This document shows positions 6,459 to 12,249 of a DNA stretch of 12,249 bases, piece after piece. The notes beneath the pieces were generated by a model. It worked only from the letters and a program-made list of their open reading frames with translations. It ran no database searches and was not told where the DNA came from. The DNA comes from Acidobacteriota bacterium (GTDB lineage: Bacteria; Acidobacteriota; Terriglobia; Terriglobales; Acidobacteriaceae): NCBI GenBank assembly GCA_021781255.1, contig JAJXXG010000782.1:1-12249 (forward strand), read 5' to 3'. The translations under genes were made by a program, and so were the position numbers. Every line of letters begins with the position of its first letter. The first letter of the stretch is position 1.

Positions 6459-8281
6459 AGCCCGGCCTCCGCCAATAGGTTCTTTGGATTCCAGATGCGC
6501 TCGGCAATCTTCCGATAAAGCAAGCTACGCGCTTCGAGGTCCGCCTTGTTGAACTTCTCATACGCATCGAAGGGCAAGCTACTGTTGGCTTTGAAACGGA
6601 GGAAGCCGGGGTTGTGCTCGTAGCACTGCGAGTGGAGTGAGCGAGCGAGCATGTTCTGCGTGTTGTAGTGGGATAGCTTTTCGGCGTAGGTCAGGTCGCC
6701 GTAGCTGGCGTTGAAACTCTTCGGCAGCAGCAGCAAGCCGCCAATTCGATTGCGGTGCTCTGCGAAGTCTGCCGGGTGCGTAAATTCATCCGTGTGACGT
6801 TCGGGGTGGTCGGCCCAGATGTGCTCCACCTCATAGCGGGTCTTGCCCTCACTCACATAATCAAGGTAACGGGATGGCTGCCCTGATTCCGTCTCGACGT
6901 AATCAGTAAGTCGAGCCAGGATGCGGTGCAGCGCATAGCGATTCTGTTGGTGCATCCGCAAGCGGTCGTTCGTAGAGAAAGTCTCGTCTTCCTTGGAAAG
7001 GAAGTCGTGCAGCTTGTGCGCCAGAGCGTCAGGCGCAAGGCCGCGAATGTCACGCATTACCACGAACATGGCGTACTGCATGGTCGAGTAGGCGATGGTA
7101 CGGAAGTTCCAGAGCCTCCAGGTCAGGAGGATATCGAGGTACTGCGCCACGAGGCCAGCCTTGCGGATGACCACAGAGTCCGGATCGTCAGGCCGAAGCG
7201 GCGCGAGTAGCAGCATGTACTGCAGCGTGAAGCCTTGCTGCGCGTTATAGAGCACATGCTCCAGCCCGTTGACAGGCCTCTCCGCTGCATCGATGAGGCG
7301 CAGGTACTGACGACTATAGAAGTCGAAGTCTCGATCAATGAAGCGGAAAAAGTCGTCGCTTTGCTTCAGGCCAACGAGAGGGGCAGCATCGCGCAACCAG
7401 CGGTGGAACTCCGTTCCGATGCGATCGAAGTCTTCAGGCTTCGCCCCCTTCTTACGCTCACGAATCTTGGTTGCATACTGACTTCGTAGCCAGGCTTTGA
7501 AACAATCCGCTTCGACTTCCTTGCCGGCATCGTTCAACTCCCGGATGCGGTCTCGCCACCTCGTGTTCGCGGCTGTGTGCTTGGCCTCGTCGATATTGGC
7601 CAACAGATATCCCTTGAGCATGTCCGTGGGGCTGAGCGACAGTCCGCGGTCGTTCATCGTTTCGAAGATCGTGTAGGCATCATCGTCGGAGTACGCGGTG
7701 ATCTCGACCAGGTGTACGTTCTCAAGAAGCCAGTCGATAAAGTACGGCAGTGCCGCGTTGCGGAGCTCTTCTGGGAAATAGGCCTCCAGATCGCGATAGC
7801 GCTGAACCAGGTTCTGCACCGACTCCGGCCGATCCGTCACGTCGAAGGGCTGACCTTCGTAGAGCGCATCCATAGCTGGCGTGCGCTCGTCGACATGGAG
7901 GTTGAAGGATTTCTGCCCATATCTTTCGGAGAATATGAGCTCATCAACGTTGACCTTTTCGGCGTGTTCCTTCTGCAAATTGCGGAGCAGTACCAGCAGC
8001 AAAGTCAGGCTCGTGAGCCGCTGCTGCCCATCGACGATGTAGCCGACACTCTCTTTCTTGCTGATGATGATGGAGCCGAGAAAATAATGCGGGTAGTCAG
8101 CAACTTTGTTGCGTGCATGGCTCGGCTGGTATTCCTCCAGGAACTTGTCGCTCAGGTCATCCACAAGCTCGCGAATCTGCTTTTCGTGCCACTTGTACTC
8201 CCGCTGGTAGTAGTCAATGGAGTATTTGACTCCCTTGAGCAACTCGCGAACAGTCTGGGCCTTGCCAAGAATCTCTCTCAT
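6455..8281 (-). CDS. GmrSD/SspE-like nuclease: DUF262 NTPase + DUF1524 HNH
   Basis: This 608-residue protein has the N-terminal DUF262 fold with its hallmark DGQQRLTSL (84-92) and the second conserved block FETMNDRGLSLSPTDMLK (206-223). A helical middle leads to a C-terminal DUF1524 His-Me/HNH nuclease with EVEHIWADH (484-492), H509-R-N-R-I-G-G and a conserved SFNASYGD (522-529). In GmrSD, BrxU and SspE the DUF262 part binds or hydrolyses nucleotide and senses modified DNA (glucosylated cytosine or phosphorothioate), and the DUF1524 part nicks or cuts DNA. Both key motifs are intact, so an active nuclease is likely; what it senses is unknown. The gene is locked between hsdM and hsdS: its ATG overlaps the hsdM TGA (8278-8281) and its TGA overlaps the hsdS start. 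That implies fixed co-expression with the modification enzyme rather than chance proximity. Confidence 0.93.
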   Translation of the reverse strand: MREILGKAQTVRELLKGVKYSIDYYQREYKWHEKQIRELVDDLSDKFLEEYQPSHARNKVADYPHYFLGSIIISKKESVGYIVDGQQRLTSLTLLLVLLRNLQKEHAEKVNVDELIFSERYGQKSFNLHVDERTPAMDALYEGQPFDVTDRPESVQNLVQRYRDLEAYFPEELRNAALPYFIDWLLENVHLVEITAYSDDDAYTIFETMNDRGLSLSPTDMLKGYLLANIDEAKHTAANTRWRDRIRELNDAGKEVEADCFKAWLRSQYATKIRERKKGAKPEDFDRIGTEFHRWLRDAAPLVGLKQSDDFFRFIDRDFDFYSRQYLRLIDAAERPVNGLEHVLYNAQQGFTLQYMLLLAPLRPDDPDSVVIRKAGLVAQYLDILLTWRLWNFRTIAYSTMQYAMFVVMRDIRGLAPDALAHKLHDFLSKEDETFSTNDRLRMHQQNRYALHRILARLTDYVETESGQPSRYLDYVSEGKTRYEVEHIWADHPERHTDEFTHPADFAEHRNRIGGLLLLPKSFNASYGDLTYAEKLSHYNTQNMLARSLHSQCYEHNPGFLRFKANSSLPFDAYEKFNKADLEARSLLYRKIAERIWNPKNLLAEAGL

Positions 8282-10599
8282 TGCTTGCCACCCCCTATGA
8301 TCGCGCTCAACAGCCCTTCGGATTCTTGCTCAATGGCCAGAATATCTGCGCTGATCTCTTCGAGCGTGCGCAGCGGCTGCGGCTTGTAAAAGTGCCGCGT
8401 GAAGCTGACTTCGTATCCGATCTTGGTGGCGTCTTCCTTGACCCATGCATCGGGTGTGTAGGGCAGCACCTCGCGACGGATAAACGCCTCGATGCCGCCC
8501 TCTTCGAGCAGCGGAATCTGCTCGGTATCGCGCAGATCGGAGTCCGGCTCGTATTCGAGCACAAGCTTCCTGTCGCCTGCGGGCGAGGCGAAGCGGCCGT
8601 GGATGGGATCAGCCGTCGCCTTGCCAGGCCTGTGGACCTTGGCGATGACGGGCGGGGCAGTCTCATCGCGCCGACTGACGGCACGAAGGATGAGCTTTAG
8701 GTCAGCGGCGGAGAGTTTGATGGCCAGCTTGTTCAGCTCGTCGTCGACGCGTTCGCGGAAGATGTTGTGATCTTCGAAAAGCATCTCTCCCAACCCTGCG
8801 CGCAACTTCGTGGCTACTTCAACCAGCCGCCCATCGCGCTCCCACGTCTTCGAGTCCAGCAGCTTCTTTTTCTTCTTTTCCGGCAGGCCTTTTTTCGTTC
8901 CACCGCCTTCTTCCTCGTCCTCTTCTTCTGTCTCGGCTCCCCAGTCGTTCAATCGGACTTCCAGTGCGGGTAAGATCTTCGCGAATGCGGTGAATAGCTG
9001 ATCGCCGAACTCTTCATAGAGGACAGAACGAATCTCTTCGTCTCCAGAGGCGAAGCGGAGCGTCTCGATTGCCTTGAGGGACAGTTGGCTGTGCAGGCGG
9101 AGCGGGCGCTCTACGGTTACCTTCCAGTATCCGAAGGCGGCATTGGGGAATATCTTCGACTCCGGGGTCTCCTTGAACTCAAGGAACGTGCGGCTGATGC
9201 GTTCAATGTCCTCGGGAGAAAGCTCGCAGTTCTTCTTGCCAAGGTTCTTGCGGAGCGGCTTGAACCACTGACTGGCGTCGATCAACTGAACTTGGCCACG
9301 GCGATGTTCCGGTTTCCTATTGGACAGCACCCATATATAGGTAGCGATGCCGGTGTTGTAGAAGAGGTTCAGCGGCAGAGCAACAATAGCTTCGACCCAA
9401 TCGTTTTCGATGAGCCAACGGCGAATGTTACTCTCTCCCTGGCCGGCGTCTCCGGTGAAGAGCGACGAGCCATTGTGAACTTCTGCGATGCGGCTGCCGA
9501 GGGCTGACTTGCCGTTCATCTTTGAGGCCATGTTGGCAAGGAAAAGCATTTGGCCATCGCTGGAGCGAGTGACAAGAGAAAGCTCTTCGCCTTCGTGCAT
9601 GACCTTAAATCGCAGGTCGCGCATTCCGTCCTTGCCCCCCATCGCTTCAAGGTCCTTCTTCCAGCTTTTGCCGTAAGGCGGATTGGCGAGCATGAAGTCG
9701 AACTCTTGCGCGGGAAACGCGTCGTGAGCAAGGGTTGACCACTCCGCTCCGCCAACGATGTGGTCCGCGCTTTCGCCTTCGCCCTTGAGCAGCATGTCGG
9801 CCTTGCAGACCGCGTAAGTCTCGGGATTGATCTCCTGGCCGTAGAGGAGGCACTTCACGGATTGGTTTTGCTTCGCCGCAATCTCGATCAGGGTCTGCTC
9901 TGCGACTGTGAGCATTCCACCGGTTCCGCAGGCGCAGTCGTATAGCAGGTACGTCCCCGACTTGATCTCTTTGTCAACGGGCAGGAATATCAGATTCGCC
10001 ATGAGGCGAACGGCGTCTCTCGGAGTCCAGTGTTCGCCTGCTTCCTCGTTATTGTCTTCGTTGAACTTGCGAACCAGCTCCTCAAAGATGGTCCCCATCG
10101 AGTGATTGTCAACGCCTGCCGGGGAAAGATCGATTTCTGGATCGAGGAGCTTGTTGATCAGTGTGCCGAGGGCATCGGCTTTGGACAACGTCGGAAGCTG
10201 ATTGCGGAACTTGAAGTTGTCGAGGATGTCCTGGACGTTGGGAGAAAAGCCGTTGAGATAGTCCTCGAAATCTGCGAGCAACTGCTGCTGGCTTCCGCGA
10301 GATTTGAGATCACGGAGAGTGAACTTCGACGTGTTGTAAAAAGCCTGGCCGGACGCACCGCACAGAGCAGCTCGTTGCTCTGTGATGAGAGCGGCATCCA
10401 GCATATTCTTGGTATCGAGGACGGCTTGCTTCGTTGGTTCAAGCACCGCATCCATGCGACGGATCACGCACATGGGGAGAATGACATCGGGGTACTTGCC
10501 GCGCTTGAATAGATCACGCAGAACATCATCGGCGATACCCCAGATAAAGGAGACGATTTTGTTATGTGTAGCCTGGTCCACTATTGTTTTTCGCTCCAT
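8278..10599 (-). CDS. hsdM: Type I restriction enzyme, M (N6-adenine methyltransferase) subunit
   Basis: HsdM transfers methyl groups from SAM to adenine at the site chosen by HsdS, protecting host DNA. Counting from ATG 10599 (773 residues), the N-terminal HsdM helical domain begins THNKIVSFIWG, HWTPRDAVRLM lies at about 190-200, the SAM motif DCACGTGG at 221-228, and the catalytic NPPY at 306-309. Unlike a compact HsdM of about 500 residues, it goes on past a Glu-rich then Lys-rich linker (about 555-580) into an extra 190-residue C-terminal region. The start is uncertain: an in-frame ATG at 10632 would add 11 residues and has a GGGA eight bases upstream. 10599 is preferred because relatives begin just before THNKIVSF. 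It is the first gene of the leftward operon and overlaps the next by ATGA. Confidence 0.95.
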   Translation of the reverse strand: MERKTIVDQATHNKIVSFIWGIADDVLRDLFKRGKYPDVILPMCVIRRMDAVLEPTKQAVLDTKNMLDAALITEQRAALCGASGQAFYNTSKFTLRDLKSRGSQQQLLADFEDYLNGFSPNVQDILDNFKFRNQLPTLSKADALGTLINKLLDPEIDLSPAGVDNHSMGTIFEELVRKFNEDNNEEAGEHWTPRDAVRLMANLIFLPVDKEIKSGTYLLYDCACGTGGMLTVAEQTLIEIAAKQNQSVKCLLYGQEINPETYAVCKADMLLKGEGESADHIVGGAEWSTLAHDAFPAQEFDFMLANPPYGKSWKKDLEAMGGKDGMRDLRFKVMHEGEELSLVTRSSDGQMLFLANMASKMNGKSALGSRIAEVHNGSSLFTGDAGQGESNIRRWLIENDWVEAIVALPLNLFYNTGIATYIWVLSNRKPEHRRGQVQLIDASQWFKPLRKNLGKKNCELSPEDIERISRTFLEFKETPESKIFPNAAFGYWKVTVERPLRLHSQLSLKAIETLRFASGDEEIRSVLYEEFGDQLFTAFAKILPALEVRLNDWGAETEEEDEEEGGGTKKGLPEKKKKKLLDSKTWERDGRLVEVATKLRAGLGEMLFEDHNIFRERVDDELNKLAIKLSAADLKLILRAVSRRDETAPPVIAKVHRPGKATADPIHGRFASPAGDRKLVLEYEPDSDLRDTEQIPLLEEGGIEAFIRREVLPYTPDAWVKEDATKIGYEVSFTRHFYKPQPLRTLEEISADILAIEQESEGLLSAIIGGGKQ

Positions 10600-10651
10600 T
10601 TCAACCCAAATAACCGAAAGACCTGACCTCATGGAAGTTGTCCCAAGCCCT

Positions 10652-10667
10652 CAGCAGCTACCTGCTG
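10652..10667. repeat. Inverted repeat in the hsdM leader
   Basis: CAGCAG (10652-10657) and CTGCTG (10662-10667) flank a 4-nt spacer. It lies just upstream of the longer hsdM reading frame and beside the palindrome at 10671-10689. It could be a small RNA hairpin in the hsdM 5' leader or part of an operator. Short arms make chance possible. Confidence 0.4.
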
Positions 10668-10670
10668 CAA

Positions 10671-10689
10671 TGGGGTTTTCAAAACCCCA
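10671..10689. promoter_or_regulatory. Perfect palindrome TGGGGTTTTCAAAACCCCA, candidate operator
   Basis: The 9-bp arms are perfect around a single central base (10680). No T-run follows on either strand, so it is not a terminator. It lies 72 bp upstream of the preferred hsdM start and 39 bp upstream of the longer one, between hsdM and any leftward promoter, for which TTGACT at 10726-10721 (-) is a possible -35 box. An operator for a dimeric repressor or activator is the simplest reading; a leader hairpin is the alternative. The binding protein is not known. Confidence 0.55.
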
Positions 10690-10820
10690 ATGAAATCACA
10701 AGGATATGGTAAATCGGTCCAGTCAACAGTCTAAGGCCCAAGGCCGTGAAGCCGCTGATTTTATCCAATCCAGCGGTAAACCCCGAAAGGCCTTTGAGAC
10801 ATGCGCCGCTTGTCCACGAG

Positions 10821-10844
10821 CGGTTACTTCTCCGAAAGTAACCG
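10821..10844. promoter_or_regulatory. Candidate HipB operator 1 (CGGTTACTT / AAGTAACCG)
   Basis: A perfect 9-bp inverted repeat, CGGTTACTT at 10821-10829 and AAGTAACCG at 10836-10844, has a 6-bp spacer and sits about 70-90 bp before the hipB start. The same GGTTAC half-site recurs at 10874-10879. HipB proteins are autoregulators that bind several upstream inverted repeats, so this is probably one of its sites. The sequence differs from the E. coli HipB box (TATCC-N8-GGATA). Confidence 0.6.
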
Positions 10845-10854
10845 AACGCGCACT

Positions 10855-10882
10855 TTGCAATATGTCACCGATCGGTTACTCT
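10855..10882 (+). promoter_or_regulatory. Candidate hipBA promoter
   Basis: TTGCAA (10855-10860) and TACTCT (10877-10882), 16 bp apart, are a passable -35/-10 pair placed about 30 bp before the hipB ATG. The palindrome at 10864-10879 fills the spacer, as expected for repression by steric block. The boxes are weak matches to the sigma-70 consensus. Confidence 0.4.
10864..10879. promoter_or_regulatory. Candidate HipB operator 2, centred on ACCGATCGGT
   Basis: A perfect 10-bp palindrome at 10867-10876 extends to 16 bp with one mismatched pair (GTCACC ... GGTTAC). It shares the GGTTAC half-site with the inverted repeat at 10821-10844 and overlaps the presumed hipBA promoter. Half-site spacing differs between the two operators (10 bp versus 4 bp between the hexamers), which is odd if a single dimer binds both. 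Confidence 0.55.
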
Positions 10883-10895
10883 TGGATTGCAGCGC

Positions 10896-10903
10896 AGGGG
10901 AGG
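10896..10903 (+). promoter_or_regulatory. hipB ribosome binding site
   Basis: AGGGGAGG lies eight bases before the ATG at 10912. It decides the start of hipB: an in-frame ATG at 10801 would add 37 residues unlike any HipB and would place the operators inside the coding region. Confidence 0.85.
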
Positions 10904-10911
10904 TTCCGGCT

Positions 10912-11202
10912 ATGCGGATACGGACTGCAACTGATTTAGGCGCTTTCATTCGGGAGCGCCGCGTCAAGCTGGCGATGGATCAAAGTGACCTGGCGGAGAA
11001 GGCGGGAACTAGCCGCAAGTGGATCGTGGAAGTGGAGCAGGGGAAACCGCGCGCTGAAATCGGCCTTGTTCTCCGAACACTCAAGGCATTAGGAGTTTCT
11101 CTTGATCTTGCTGCTGACCGCTCGCAGAAGGCGGCCCCGGCCAGCGAACCCAGGAAGGTAGACATTAACAGCATTCTCGATTCCCTGAAGAAGCGCCCAT
11201 GA
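10912..11202 (+). CDS. hipB: HipB-type antitoxin, XRE-family repressor
   Basis: This 96-residue protein is an XRE (lambda Cro/C1) helix-turn-helix protein. LGAFIRERRVKLAMDQSDLA (9-28) leads into the recognition-helix region KAGTSRKWIVEVEQGKPRAE (30-49), followed by TLKALGVSLDL. The Ala/Pro/Glu linker and the basic C-terminal tail NSILDSLKKRP are the part that in HipB families contacts partner toxin and controls turnover. HipB neutralises HipA and represses its own operon. The start at 10912 is fixed by an excellent ribosome binding site. Its TGA overlaps the hipA ATG (ATGA, 11199-11202), giving coupled translation, as is usual for the pair. Inverted repeats upstream are probably its operators. 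The identification rests on domain plus context. Confidence 0.92.
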   Translation: MRIRTATDLGAFIRERRVKLAMDQSDLAEKAGTSRKWIVEVEQGKPRAEIGLVLRTLKALGVSLDLAADRSQKAAPASEPRKVDINSILDSLKKRP

Positions 11203-12249
11203 CCAATCAACTCATTGCTCTGCTGGATGGCCGGGAGGTCGGGACAGTCCATTACAAGGACTCCAGGCTCTCGTTTGCCTACAGCGACGCATGGAGGAGC
11301 GATCCAGATTCGTATCCGCTCTCGCTGTCTATGCCGCTCGGTTCGGCGACCCACGGTCATGCCCGGATCGAGGCGTTCCTGTGGGGATTGCTGCCTGATA
11401 ATGACCGTGTTCTCCAGAACTGGGGCAAACGCTTCCAGGTCTCGCCGAAGAATGTCTTCCGGCTGATTACCCATGTGGGCGAGGACTGCGCCGGAGCCGT
11501 TCAGTTTGTCACTCCTGAACGGCTGGAAACCTTGATTGCGGAGCCATCTGCGCGGGAAGTTCAATGGCTCACAGAAGCGAATGTGGCGGAGCGCCTGCTT
11601 GCTCTGCGCGCCGACCATTCTGCATGGCGGGCCGCGAGTGATACGGGACAGTTCAGCCTTGCGGGCGCACAGCCGAAGACAGCGCTTCTGTTTGAGCGCA
11701 GGCGGTGGGGAGTGCCGTCTGGCCGCATTCCCACCACGCACATCCTGAAACCGCCAACAGGAGAGTGGGACGGACACGCAGAGAACGAGCATTTCTCCCT
11801 GCAACTTGCGCGTGCGCTGGGCCTCATTGTTCCGAACTCGAATGTACTGCGGTTTCAGAATGAGATCGCTATTGTTGTCGAGCGGTATGACCGCGCGCGC
11901 GCCGGGGGGCGATGGGTGCGCATCCACCAGGAAGATATGTGCCAGGCCCTCGGCCTGCACCCGACGCGGAAGTACGAAAATGAGGGCGGACCGGGAGTGC
12001 GGCGGATCGTCGAACTGCTCAGGGAGCAGTCCAGCAGTCCGGACGAGGACGTTCCATCCTTTCTGGATGCGATTGCGTTCAACTGGTTGATAGCGGGAAC
12101 AGATGCCCATGCGAAGAACTACTCTCTGCTTCTCGGCCAGAACGGAGTTGTGCGGCTTGCTCCTTTTTACGATTTAGCAAGTATCCTTCCCTATCCGTCT
12201 GTGGACATGAGCAAGGTAAAACTCGCAATGAAGATTGGCGGGGAGTACC
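11199..12249 (+). CDS. hipA: HipA-type Ser/Thr kinase toxin, 3' end beyond window
   Basis: HipA toxins phosphorylate a glutamyl-tRNA synthetase (E. coli HipA) or related targets and stop growth. The visible 350 residues contain the N-terminal subdomain (LLDGREVGTVHY; ARIEAFLWGLLPDN) and most of the kinase. FSLAGAQPKTAL (152-163) carries the Ser equivalent to the autophosphorylated S150 of E. coli HipA. HILKPP (181-186) has the nucleotide-binding Lys, VVERYDR is at 226-232, and RIHQEDMCQALGL (241-253) is the family signature. Catalytic Asp302 is in GTDAHAKN (300-307) and the metal-binding Asp325 in PFYDLAS. All key residues are intact, so the toxin is probably active. It is the single-chain type with the N-subdomain attached, not the split HipS/HipT type. 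About 70-90 residues of a typical HipA remain outside the window. Confidence 0.94.
   Translation, partial: MTNQLIALLDGREVGTVHYKDSRLSFAYSDAWRSDPDSYPLSLSMPLGSATHGHARIEAFLWGLLPDNDRVLQNWGKRFQVSPKNVFRLITHVGEDCAGAVQFVTPERLETLIAEPSAREVQWLTEANVAERLLALRADHSAWRAASDTGQFSLAGAQPKTALLFERRRWGVPSGRIPTTHILKPPTGEWDGHAENEHFSLQLARALGLIVPNSNVLRFQNEIAIVVERYDRARAGGRWVRIHQEDMCQALGLHPTRKYENEGGPGVRRIVELLREQSSSPDEDVPSFLDAIAFNWLIAGTDAHAKNYSLLLGQNGVVRLAPFYDLASILPYPSVDMSKVKLAMKIGGEY

Noticed and set aside
7577..8389. 270-codon plus-strand frame opposite the GmrSD-like gene
   Set aside because: Complement of a well-supported gene and no domain signature; shadow.
8861..8881. T-rich tract in hsdM considered as a phase-variation tract
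   Set aside because: It is mixed AAG/AAA lysine codons with no homopolymer above five bases, too short and interrupted for efficient slippage.
359..10632. BREX, DISARM or Ssp system identity
   Set aside because: No PglZ, BrxC, DrmA/B or SspABCD/DndA-D components are present; the core is a standard hsdM, hsdS, hsdR set.
10706..10939. 77-codon plus-strand frame and the ATG 10801 extension upstream of hipB
   Set aside because: No ribosome binding site, no domain, and they overlap the operator and promoter elements; the AGGGGAGG before 10912 gives the real hipB start.
10980..12110. 376-codon open frame on the minus strand opposite hipBA
   Set aside because: Antisense to clearly coding hipB and hipA, Arg/Pro-rich composition without a known fold; a by-product of GC-biased codons.

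Overview
The window is a bacterial defence island of moderately high GC with long, tightly packed genes. The left edge carries the last codons of a Lys/Ala-rich protein that resembles the tails of ParB/RepB-type partition proteins. That tail and the overall style would fit an Acidobacteriota-like or other soil Gram-negative host, but this is a weak inference because no taxonomic marker gene is present.

Layout, left to right. (1) 2-178 (+): end of the ParB-like gene, followed at once by a strong intrinsic terminator (203-232). A second hairpin facing the other way (240-267, -) ends the large leftward operon. (2) 359-10599 (-): an extended Type I restriction-modification locus transcribed right to left in the order hsdM, a DUF262/DUF1524 (GmrSD/SspE-like) nuclease gene, hsdS, an AlbA_2 (Schlafen-like)/GHKL-ATPase gene, hsdR. 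The first four genes are chained by stop/start overlaps (ATGA, GTGATGA, ATGA), so they must be co-transcribed and are probably translationally coupled. hsdR is set apart by a 140-bp gap holding two near-identical 24-bp direct repeats, each made of two TACTTGA units 11 bp apart. (3) 10600-10911: divergent control region with palindromes in the hsdM leader and GGTTAC-type inverted repeats in front of hipB. (4) 10912-12249 (+): hipB and hipA, a type II toxin-antitoxin pair, with hipA cut by the window edge.

How the genes may work together: HsdM and HsdS form the modification enzyme, and HsdR adds ATP-driven translocation and cleavage of unmodified DNA. The embedded GmrSD-like protein resembles modification-dependent (Type IV) nucleases, so the operon may pair restriction of unmodified DNA with restriction of foreign-modified DNA. 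The AlbA_2/ATPase protein occupies the hsdS-hsdR position in which the Prr system holds the anticodon nuclease PrrC, so it could be a guard effector or a regulator of hsdR. HipBA next door may add a growth-arrest layer. Each component family is known. The four-gene coupled arrangement with a separately controlled hsdR and an adjacent HipBA is the part most worth a closer look.
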